In this document: positions 44,117-51,456 of the stretch, one piece after another
Numbering within the stretch: position 1 is the stretch's first letter
How the letters are laid out: each line of letters begins with the position of its first letter
NCBI GenBank assembly: GCA_014529675.2
Contig: CP076040.1
Coordinates: 62,001-126,000, forward strand
Length of the DNA stretch: 64,000 bases
From: Opitutia bacterium ISCC 52
GTDB lineage: Bacteria > Verrucomicrobiota > Verrucomicrobiia > Opitutales > UBA2995
Reading direction: 5' to 3'
Notes under the pieces: generated by a model
Databases searched by the model: none
The model's input: only the letters and a program-made list of their open reading frames with translations
Told to the model about the DNA's origin: nothing
Made by a program: the position numbers and the translations under genes

Positions 44117-44255
44117 GGAGATGACCTTGGCCAATCATATCAGACGGACCTTACCAGAAGGTTATGTCTGAAAGATTTGTTTTGTTGGAGGTGGTATACA
44201 GTAAATTGAGACAGGATCATTATGAGCAATGGGGTAACGTTTCACAAATCAAATG

Positions 44256-45833
44256 CTAATTTCCGAAAAAATGTTTAAATGCGGCTGTGGCTTCCTTTTT
44301 GGTAATGAAGCCATTGTCGTTGCGGTCCATGGTACCGAAGCGCTGGCTTTGGTATTCCTTTCGAGATAGACGTCCATCCCCATTCTTGTCGTTCTCAAAG
44401 AGTCGGGCCAGTCGCTCTTCGATACTGATGTTTCCTCTACGGACGCCTTGTTTGAGCTTCCCGCCGACCTCGGCATTGGTGCGGTCCTGACGTATCCATC
44501 GCGGATCCTGCATTTGGCTACTCCAGTGTGCGTAGATTGTTTGCAGCTCTTTAAACTTTGCTGGATTCTTTTTTGCCAGGTCCTCCTGCTCCCCGATGTC
44601 TTGGGACAAATTGAAAAGCATCTCTTCCTCGCCTCGTGATTTTACGAGCTTCCAGTCGCCCACGCGTGCGGCATGTTGGCCTCCGGAACGCCAGAAGAGT
44701 TGTTCGTGCGGTTTGCTCTTGTTGGAACCATTGAGGTAGGGGAGAAGATCCTTGCCATCGATGAGGTCATCATCGTCCAACTCAACACCGGCCACGGCTA
44801 AGGAAGTGGCGGTTACGTCGAAACCCATGATGGGATGGTTATAGGTTTCTCCAGCAGGAATGTGTCCCGGCCATTGCACGGCAAAGGGAACGCGAATGCC
44901 ACCTTCCCACATCGTTCCCTTGGTTCCTCGTAACGGATCGTTTCTTGAAGTGGTTTGTGGAGTAGGACCACCGTTGTCGCTGTAGAAGAAGACCAGAGTG
45001 TTGTCTTCTTCGTCGTGTTTGCGCACCGTATCCATCACTCGCCCCATGGCATCGTCCAGTGCCGATAACATACCGGCATAGGTTTTGCGGTTCTTGTTTT
45101 TAATCTTTGGAAAACGGCTTTCGTACTTCTTGGTTGCTTCGAGTGGCAGGTGCACCGCGTTGAACGAAAAGAATATGAAGAAGGGATCTTCAGAGCGATC
45201 ACTGGCCTCGTGATCTTCAATGAACCTCACCGAGTCGCGGGCAAAGGCATCCGTCAGATACTCGGTCTCGTCATGGTAGGGTTTTCCATTCTGGAACATC
45301 TGATGGTTCTGTCGTGGGCCGTTGGGATAAAAGGTACGAGCTCCTGAATGAAAACCGTAAGTGTAGTCAAAACCGCGCTCATGAGGTCGCAAACCCGGTT
45401 GGAAACCCACATGCCACTTTCCCACCCAGGCCGTACGATAATCCACTTCCTGCAGTCGTTCCGCCAGTGTTGGCACGTCACGCGGAATGCCAAAGTTCTT
45501 GGCTGAGTATTCCTCCGGCCCCGAGTTGTTTTCAAAGCCGAAGCGGTGCTGATAACGTCCAGACAGCAACCCTGCCCGTGACGGCGAACAGACCTGATGA
45601 TTCGCATAACCATCGGTAAACTTCACACCCTTCTCCGCGATGGAATCGATGTGAGGAGTCGGGATATCTTCACATCCATTGAAGCCCACGTCGGCATAAC
45701 CCAGATCATCCGCCAGGAAGATGATGATGTTAGGCCTGTCCTGAGCTTGTCGAATGGGGCGTTCCGCCGCAAAGAGCGAAGAGCAGAGAGCGAGGAGGCT
45801 GGTAACTGAAAGAATGGAAAGTAATTTGCGCAT
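44256..45833 (-). CDS. Secreted sulfatase with C-terminal EF-hands and N-terminal repeat insertion
   Basis: A 525-residue sulfatase. After the signal peptide (LSVTSLLALCSSLFAAERP) comes an eight-residue insertion, IRQAQDRP at 27-34, encoded by a 24-bp repeat-like element (45732-45755), before NIIIFLADDLGYADVG. The motif is CSPSR with the Cys at 82; VGKWHVGFQPGLRPHERGFD and FYSDNGGPTPQ follow. The last 52 residues hold two canonical EF-hand loops, 482-493 (DKNGDGRLSRKE) and 503-514 (DRNDNGFITKKE), so calcium binding beyond the active site is likely. The gene lies between the two RND systems rather than in the main sulfatase operon. Confidence 0.93.
   Translation of the reverse strand: MRKLLSILSVTSLLALCSSLFAAERPIRQAQDRPNIIIFLADDLGYADVGFNGCEDIPTPHIDSIAEKGVKFTDGYANHQVCSPSRAGLLSGRYQHRFGFENNSGPEEYSAKNFGIPRDVPTLAERLQEVDYRTAWVGKWHVGFQPGLRPHERGFDYTYGFHSGARTFYPNGPRQNHQMFQNGKPYHDETEYLTDAFARDSVRFIEDHEASDRSEDPFFIFFSFNAVHLPLEATKKYESRFPKIKNKNRKTYAGMLSALDDAMGRVMDTVRKHDEEDNTLVFFYSDNGGPTPQTTSRNDPLRGTKGTMWEGGIRVPFAVQWPGHIPAGETYNHPIMGFDVTATSLAVAGVELDDDDLIDGKDLLPYLNGSNKSKPHEQLFWRSGGQHAARVGDWKLVKSRGEEEMLFNLSQDIGEQEDLAKKNPAKFKELQTIYAHWSSQMQDPRWIRQDRTNAEVGGKLKQGVRRGNISIEERLARLFENDKNGDGRLSRKEYQSQRFGTMDRNDNGFITKKEATAAFKHFFGN
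45732..45755. repeat. 24-bp in-frame insertion element, copy in EF-hand sulfatase gene
   Basis: On the minus strand it reads ATTCGACAAGCTCAGGACAG then GCCT and encodes IRQAQDRP between AAERP and NIIIF. Other sulfatases here read straight from AERPN into the metal-binding strand, so the eight codons are an addition, with RP repeated on both sides like a target duplication. Related to the copy at 29329-29352. Confidence 0.62.
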
Positions 45834-45910
45834 GTGGGCTAACTATAGGTGAGTAGAACCCTAGTTTAAATACGACAGCCTGACCAGCCCGCAGATAGAC
45901 GTATATGAAA

Positions 45911-45933
45911 GTATCAAACTACTCGATTGATAC
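45911..45933. promoter_or_regulatory. Small inverted repeat upstream of EF-hand sulfatase
   Basis: GTATCAA at 45911-45917 and TTGATAC at 45927-45933 form a perfect 7-base inverted repeat with a 9-base spacer. It lies in the 161-base gap between the second RND gene and the EF-hand sulfatase, about 80 bases before the sulfatase start. It is of operator size, but such short palindromes can arise by chance. Confidence 0.3.
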
Positions 45934-45994
45934 ATAGGGTATGGTCTCCTGCTGTGGATAGTGTGACATTTTTTAGAAGAATCTTCGCCGAATT

Positions 45995-48900
45995 TCAAAT
46001 GGCAGGTTCCGTTTCCTCTAGGTAAGAATTGTCCAAGCCGTAAAGGTGATAAAAGAATTGGCTCACGTCGTTGAAAATAAGGATCAGGACGGGGACAAGG
46101 ATAAGGGTGATAAAGGTGGCGAAGACAATGCCCCAACCGAGGGATACCGCCATAGGAATCATCCAGACCGCTTGCGGGCTATCTTCAAACATGAGGGGAA
46201 GCAGCCCAAAGAACGTAGTCAAAGAGGTAAGCAGGATGGGCCGAAATCGTCGTTCCGCTGCTTGGCGGACAACCTTATTGATAGAGTGTCCTTTCTTCAA
46301 TTGTTGGTTCATGAAGTCTACCAGTACCAGACTATCATTCACCACGACACCTGATAGAGCCATCATGCCCATAATCGAGGTAATTGTCAGGATGGGATTT
46401 CCTCCATTGAATCCAAAGATTCTTGCCATAATCCAATGTCCGGCAATGGCTCCGACCACGCCAAAGGGAATGGCTGACATTACAATCAATGGCTTGATAT
46501 AGCTCTTCAACGGAATGGCCAAAAGGGCATAGATTACCGCGATTACAAAATAGATTCCTTGCTGCATGTCCTTATTGGCCTGGCGGATTCTTGCAGAGCG
46601 TCCGGAAGGCTCAAAGGTCATTCCAGGATATTTGGCCGCCGCCAGTTCTGGAAGAAACTCATTGAGAATTTCTTTTTCCATGGCGGCGACATCCAGTTTG
46701 TCAGGATCGCCGTTGGCGTTTACGTTGATGACACGCTTTCGATCCATACGTAGGATGGTGGGCAAACTTTTGTCGGACGATATGGAAGCCACGGTTTCAA
46801 ACGGAACTTCCGTACCATTGGCAGTACGAATCATCATCGTGTTGAGAGAGGCGAGAGAACGCCGCTCCTTTTCCGGATAACGGACCATGACCTGGATTTC
46901 ATCGCGCCCGCGTTGAATACGTTGAACTTCGGTACCGTAAAAAGCGGTACGCACCTGCTGGGCAAGGTTGGTTGCCGTTATACCGAGGTATTCTGCCTCC
47001 GGTTTCAGGTCCAGGTTGAACTGGTCGTTGGATCGTTCATAGGAATCCTCAATGTCATAAAGACCTTCAAAGGAGGCCAGTTTCTGTTGCAGGTCTACTG
47101 ACGCCTCCTTGAGCTTACTTACATCGGGTAGAGCCAGGCTGAAACTCATAACTTCTGACTCATCCCTGGTATAGGAGAAACTGTAATTTTCTGCTTCCGG
47201 TATGGCCGGGGCGAGAGGCCGCAATTCGTTGACGAGATCCCGGCTGCTATAAGCCACATCCCGTATCTCCGAAGGAGTCAATTCAAGCAGAACTTCACCG
47301 AGCTCCGCTACGCCTGCGGCTGGCCCTCTGGTTTGGTAGCCTGCCGGTTGGAAGGGCATTCCTCCGGCAGTCGCAAACACATTCTTGATGACCGTCGTGC
47401 CGAAGCGCTCATTGACTTGCTTCTTCAGTTTCAATGCAGCTGCCTCAATGAGATTTACCTTTTGTTGAGTGACCTCAAAATTGGTCCCTGCGGGCATCAG
47501 GAGAAGGATGGTGGTGGTATCGCTGGGTGCGGACACGGAAGCCCGGTAAGCGATTCGATTTCCCAGGACCAGGCTTAGAAAGATGAGTAGCAATCCCGCG
47601 AATACGGAGAAGGTGAAATACCGATGCACTAACAGATAATTCAGAAACGGGCGGTACTGATTTTGGATAAAGTCCTCGAGCCCTGAGGAGATACTTTGTT
47701 GGAATCGTGTGAACGGCCCCGGTTTCTTTTTCTCGCTGGCCAAGCTCGCGGAATGTTTGAGGTGGGCAGGTAAAATCAGTTTGGATTCGATGAGTGAGAA
47801 AAAGAGTACCGGAATAACCACTACGGGTACACTTCCATAAATCGCTCCTCTAGTACCGGTCATTAAGAGAAGCGGAAGAAATGCGACCATGGTGGTAATC
47901 ACACCAAAGATGACTGGAATCGAAACTTCATGAGTACCGTTGATGGCAGCGGAAAGAGGTGTGGCTCCTCTTTGCATATGCTGAAAGACATTCTCTCCTG
48001 TCACGATGGCATCGTCTACTACGATGCCCAGTGTAAGAATGAATGCGATCAAAGTACCAATGTTGAGAGTGACCCCCATCTGGGGCAGAATAAAAAAAGC
48101 TCCGCCAAACGCAATGGGTATGCCCAATGCAACCCAGAACGCCAAAATGGGTCGCAAAAATAACGACAAGATTCCCACCACCAGAACAAAGCCTAAAATA
48201 GCGCTATCCTTCAGCGTATTGAGCCGAATCTTTATTCGCTCCGAATCATCATCCCAAACGTCCAGCTTTATCCCTGGCGGGAGTTGATCTTGTTTGGCTT
48301 CGATGAAGGCTTTTATGGTATCACCGACCTCAATCACATTTTGGCTGCCGGCTCGATACACATCGATGGCGATGGCTTGCTTGCCATTATATTTGGATAC
48401 GATGGGGATTTCGCTGAAGCCATCCTTGATATCCGCAATGTCCTGCAGCAGGATCTTGGTGCCATCGGATCTCGTCAGTACTGTAATCTTTGCAAAGTCC
48501 TCCTGATGGTAGGCTTGCTGATTGGTACGAAGAAGAATGCGGCCGGTTTCCGTCTTCACACTCCCGGCGGAGAGGTCGACGGAAGACCTGCGAATGGCCC
48601 GGGTGATCTGGTCGAAGCTCAGTCCATATTGCCGCAAGGTAGATTCTGAGACTTCTATAGCGATCTCGTAGGGTCGGACCGCTTTAAGAGTTACGATGGA
48701 AATATTTGGCAGATTCGAAATCTCGTCCCTCAACTGTTCGCCGAGAAGCTTGTTATCTTTTTCAGTGAGGTTTCCCGAGAGAACGATGGTGATGACTCTT
48801 TGAAGAACATTGCGGAGACTAATCTGTGGTCGCTCCGCTTCGGGTGGAAACGTTCGAATGGTGGAGACGCGGTTGGTGACTTCATCTAGTTTTTCGCTCA

Positions 48901-49204
48901 AGTTGTATCCGTCTTCAATTTCAAGCGTTACCGTCCCTCTGCCTGAGTTGGCTCGTGCGGTCAGCTCCTTAATCCCCTCAATATCAAACAGAGCTTCTTC
49001 AAGACGCGTCACAATAGCTTGTTCAACTTCCCCCGGCGTAGATCCCCGATAGGTGACCGACACATTGATCTCTCGAAACTCCCGGTCTGGGTACTCTTGC
49101 AGAATGATTTCGTTTCCACCCCAGATGCCTCCAGCTACAATACCAACCATAAGCAGGTTGGCGGCCACCCCGTTGCGGGTAAACCAGGAGATCAGTGAAT
49201 GCAT
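45995..49204 (-). CDS. RND efflux transporter, second AcrB-type pump
   Basis: A 1069-residue pump of the same family as the 39469 gene but clearly distinct. The N-terminus is SWFTRNGVAANLLMVGIVAG, the proton-relay helix reads TLGIVVDDAIVTGENVFQHM, and the second-half helix MMALSGVVVNDSLVLVDFMN. It has no adaptor gene of its own; the nearest is at 42794, beyond the EF-hand sulfatase. It follows the sigma factor and FecR-like genes with a 64-base gap, so it may belong to their operon. Substrate unknown. Confidence 0.92.
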   Translation of the reverse strand: MHSLISWFTRNGVAANLLMVGIVAGGIWGGNEIILQEYPDREFREINVSVTYRGSTPGEVEQAIVTRLEEALFDIEGIKELTARANSGRGTVTLEIEDGYNLSEKLDEVTNRVSTIRTFPPEAERPQISLRNVLQRVITIVLSGNLTEKDNKLLGEQLRDEISNLPNISIVTLKAVRPYEIAIEVSESTLRQYGLSFDQITRAIRRSSVDLSAGSVKTETGRILLRTNQQAYHQEDFAKITVLTRSDGTKILLQDIADIKDGFSEIPIVSKYNGKQAIAIDVYRAGSQNVIEVGDTIKAFIEAKQDQLPPGIKLDVWDDDSERIKIRLNTLKDSAILGFVLVVGILSLFLRPILAFWVALGIPIAFGGAFFILPQMGVTLNIGTLIAFILTLGIVVDDAIVTGENVFQHMQRGATPLSAAINGTHEVSIPVIFGVITTMVAFLPLLLMTGTRGAIYGSVPVVVIPVLFFSLIESKLILPAHLKHSASLASEKKKPGPFTRFQQSISSGLEDFIQNQYRPFLNYLLVHRYFTFSVFAGLLLIFLSLVLGNRIAYRASVSAPSDTTTILLLMPAGTNFEVTQQKVNLIEAAALKLKKQVNERFGTTVIKNVFATAGGMPFQPAGYQTRGPAAGVAELGEVLLELTPSEIRDVAYSSRDLVNELRPLAPAIPEAENYSFSYTRDESEVMSFSLALPDVSKLKEASVDLQQKLASFEGLYDIEDSYERSNDQFNLDLKPEAEYLGITATNLAQQVRTAFYGTEVQRIQRGRDEIQVMVRYPEKERRSLASLNTMMIRTANGTEVPFETVASISSDKSLPTILRMDRKRVINVNANGDPDKLDVAAMEKEILNEFLPELAAAKYPGMTFEPSGRSARIRQANKDMQQGIYFVIAVIYALLAIPLKSYIKPLIVMSAIPFGVVGAIAGHWIMARIFGFNGGNPILTITSIMGMMALSGVVVNDSLVLVDFMNQQLKKGHSINKVVRQAAERRFRPILLTSLTTFFGLLPLMFEDSPQAVWMIPMAVSLGWGIVFATFITLILVPVLILIFNDVSQFFYHLYGLDNSYLEETEPAI

Positions 49205-49268
49205 GGAGAAGAGTGGGTCGGTTCGGGAGTGCGGATTTATTTAGTGCGGCTTCGGCATTTGGACATAC

Positions 49269-50702
49269 TTACTGTTCCGGAGCCAGAAGTTCGAGGCCTG
49301 AAATCATTAAGTTGGCTTCCTGAGAATCGGTGGAGCACCACCATTGTAACAATTCTTTTCCGGCAGGATTGCTACTGCGAAGGCTCTTCCCCCAGAATTG
49401 AAACGCGGAGATCGGTATCTCCAGTTCAAATGGTCCCGTGACGTTTTTTTCAACATAGTATCTCCCTCCACTCGGAAGGCCAGAATCCAGGGCACAGAAC
49501 CCAACCATGATCTGTGTAGGTGTTTGCACTTCTCCTTTTATTATAAACCGCGCACCTTCGGCTAAATAGGTCGGACCGGCTTGGCTTAGTAGGACTGAAA
49601 GGGATGCCATATACGTCAATCCTGCTCTGGTAGCTGGATCCCGTTTCACGCGTGTGGCGTACAGGCGACCACTGTCTTCCAAAAGATCAGTCGCTCGAGA
49701 TTCCAGAAATCGACGTGCTTCCTCCTCTGTCATTTCTCCTTTGTCTCTTGCTTCCCGAACTTCCTCCCGTAGCGCATGCATTTCTGGCTTCCACCGTCCG
49801 CCAGTGACGTCTTTGGGGAGGTTGGATTTCCAAAACACCACCGGTCGCGTCTGAGGTATCACGGTTAACGAATCATTTGTTTCGGTAGTACTTAAAACAT
49901 GATGCATAGCGGGAACGTCGACTTGGGTTCCGTCTGCGCTGCGAGTGAGTCGCACGAGACCATTCTTTACCAGGAGGTTGGTCTGCGAGTGGTTGACCAG
50001 TACTTTGAAGAGCGTGCCGAGGACTTTCAGATCTGCTTCTGGTGTATGAACCACCAGAGGATGTTCTTGGGGTTGTCGGTTGGCAAAAATCCAGGCGTTA
50101 CCATAGCGCAAACGAAGTATCTTTTGTGGGTTTGCAGTTATGGAAATTGAGGTTTTACCCCAAACCCGAATCCAAGTGCCGTCGTGAAACGTTAGTTTCG
50201 CCATCCCGTCAGGAGCAAGAGACTCCAGAGTACCGCTGGTGAAACTTTGTCCTTCTTCCAAGGTCCCGATTACCAGTCCATTTGGGTCGATCCATTGAAA
50301 GCTTCCTTCGACTTCGGTTAGCTCAGCGATCACCGGTTCTTGAGTAGATTGAAAAAAGAAAAGGCTGGTTACCAGAAGCGCAAAAACAGCCGCCACGGCG
50401 ATCATCCATGGCAGTACGCTCGTTTTCTTTCTTAGTCGTTTTCCGGAATGGATGAGCGTATGAACGCCCGTAACAAAAGGATCGTTCTCAATGCGCTCTT
50501 GCAGAGAATTTAGAAACGACTCGGGTGCCTTGAGTTCATCTTCAGAGAGTGCGATCAACTCGCTCAATTCTAATTGGTTTCTGATTTCATCGAGACGCGC
50601 AGGATCCTCCTCAACCAGTTGGATGAGCTCCGCCTGCTCCTCCGTAGTCAGCTCGTCATCGACCAGGCGGCCGAGTAGTTCTTCAAATCGGTCGTGGTTC
50701 AT
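49269..50702 (-). CDS. FecR-like anti-sigma/signalling membrane protein
   Basis: A 477-residue protein. A cytoplasmic N-terminal part (MNHDRFEELLGRLVDDELTT) resembles zinc-less anti-sigma domains; one membrane helix sits at about 98-117 (WMIAVAAVFALLVTSLFFFQ). A periplasmic FecR domain follows (VEGSFQWIDPNGLVIGTLEE, GMAKLTFHDGTWIRVWGKTS, VVHTPEADLKVLGTLFKVLV). About 200 further residues of unknown fold end in a beta-rich region. It starts one base after the stop of the sigma factor gene and is certainly its partner. The likely role is to hold or activate the sigma factor in response to a periplasmic signal. Confidence 0.87.
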   Translation of the reverse strand: MNHDRFEELLGRLVDDELTTEEQAELIQLVEEDPARLDEIRNQLELSELIALSEDELKAPESFLNSLQERIENDPFVTGVHTLIHSGKRLRKKTSVLPWMIAVAAVFALLVTSLFFFQSTQEPVIAELTEVEGSFQWIDPNGLVIGTLEEGQSFTSGTLESLAPDGMAKLTFHDGTWIRVWGKTSISITANPQKILRLRYGNAWIFANRQPQEHPLVVHTPEADLKVLGTLFKVLVNHSQTNLLVKNGLVRLTRSADGTQVDVPAMHHVLSTTETNDSLTVIPQTRPVVFWKSNLPKDVTGGRWKPEMHALREEVREARDKGEMTEEEARRFLESRATDLLEDSGRLYATRVKRDPATRAGLTYMASLSVLLSQAGPTYLAEGARFIIKGEVQTPTQIMVGFCALDSGLPSGGRYYVEKNVTGPFELEIPISAFQFWGKSLRSSNPAGKELLQWWCSTDSQEANLMISGLELLAPEQ

Positions 50703-50703
50703 A

Positions 50704-51231
50704 TCAGCTTTCTATAGCTAGTTGTCGTTTTATACAGAGACGAAGTTGGCGTCGTATCCGCAGCAGCATCTGACGAATGTTGGCCGAAGTCTTTTCCGTT
50801 TGCTCCGCGATTTCGGAAGCGTTCAGACCATCCCGGTAACGGTACTCGACGACAGTGCGGTTAAGCTGGTTGAGCTTCGATATACACGTTTTCAATATTT
50901 CCATCGGCAAGTGGTCCCAGTTCGCCAGTTCCCCTTTCGCTTCGGACAAGATCATTTTAGCCAGGTCGGTGTTCAGGATACGCTGCCTTCGAGACTGCTT
51001 GCGGATTTCGTTACGGACGATGTTGGCGGCAATGCCCCGCACCCACTTGCCGAAATCTCTGGTTTGATCGAAGGATTCCCAGTCGAGATAGGCTTTTAAA
51101 AAAGCCTCCTGTGCAATGTCATCCACCCAGTCTGCGTCCACTCCCAACGTACGCACGAATGCCCGTACCCGTATGTGGTGCTCAAGAACCAGTGATTCGA
51201 ACTGATTGGAATGTTTGGAGGGTGAGTCCAT
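50704..51231 (-). CDS. ECF-type RNA polymerase sigma factor
   Basis: From the ATG at 51231 (175 residues; a GTG at 51249 is the alternative) the protein shows sigma region 2 (LEHHIRVRAFVRTLGVDADW, DDIAQEAFLKAYLDWESF, FGKWVRGIAANIVRNEIRK). Region 4 with the -35-reading helix-turn-helix follows (LNQLNRTVVEYRYRDGLNAS, EIAEQTEKTSANIRQMLLRI). It is coupled to the FecR-like gene with a one-base gap. In PVC genomes such pairs often sit beside sulfatase and cytochrome genes. The targets are not visible; the second RND pump directly downstream is the first candidate. Confidence 0.92.
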   Translation of the reverse strand: MDSPSKHSNQFESLVLEHHIRVRAFVRTLGVDADWVDDIAQEAFLKAYLDWESFDQTRDFGKWVRGIAANIVRNEIRKQSRRQRILNTDLAKMILSEAKGELANWDHLPMEILKTCISKLNQLNRTVVEYRYRDGLNASEIAEQTEKTSANIRQMLLRIRRQLRLCIKRQLAIES

Positions 51232-51382
51232 GTAGCGGAGTATGGTCACTCACTGGCTTAAGTGTGACAAATATTTCTTCGTTATATCCCTTTACGCCGC
51301 GGTTGCGGCTCTCAAATCAGTTTATCCACCCTGCTGGTTCGACACAGCTTGGAATCGTTTAGGAAGGTGACCCTGCTCTTTA

Positions 51383-51448
51383 AGGTGAACAGACCGGATG
51401 ATTGGCGTATCCATCTGTGAACGTCACGCCCTTTTCGGCGATGGAATT
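51383..51448 (-). pseudogene. 66-bp chip of a sulfatase gene
   Basis: On the minus strand these bases translate as NSIAEKGVTFTDGYANHPVC followed by SP, matching NSIAEKG.KFTDGYANHQVCSP around the formylglycine motif of the 44256-45833 sulfatase (its residues about 63-84). Roughly four in five bases agree over the shared stretch. The match stops abruptly after CSP and about 10 bases before the DUF1592 stop codon. It has no start codon and no room for a domain, so it is a recombination leftover. Confidence 0.7.
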
Positions 51449-51456
51449 CCACCTGA

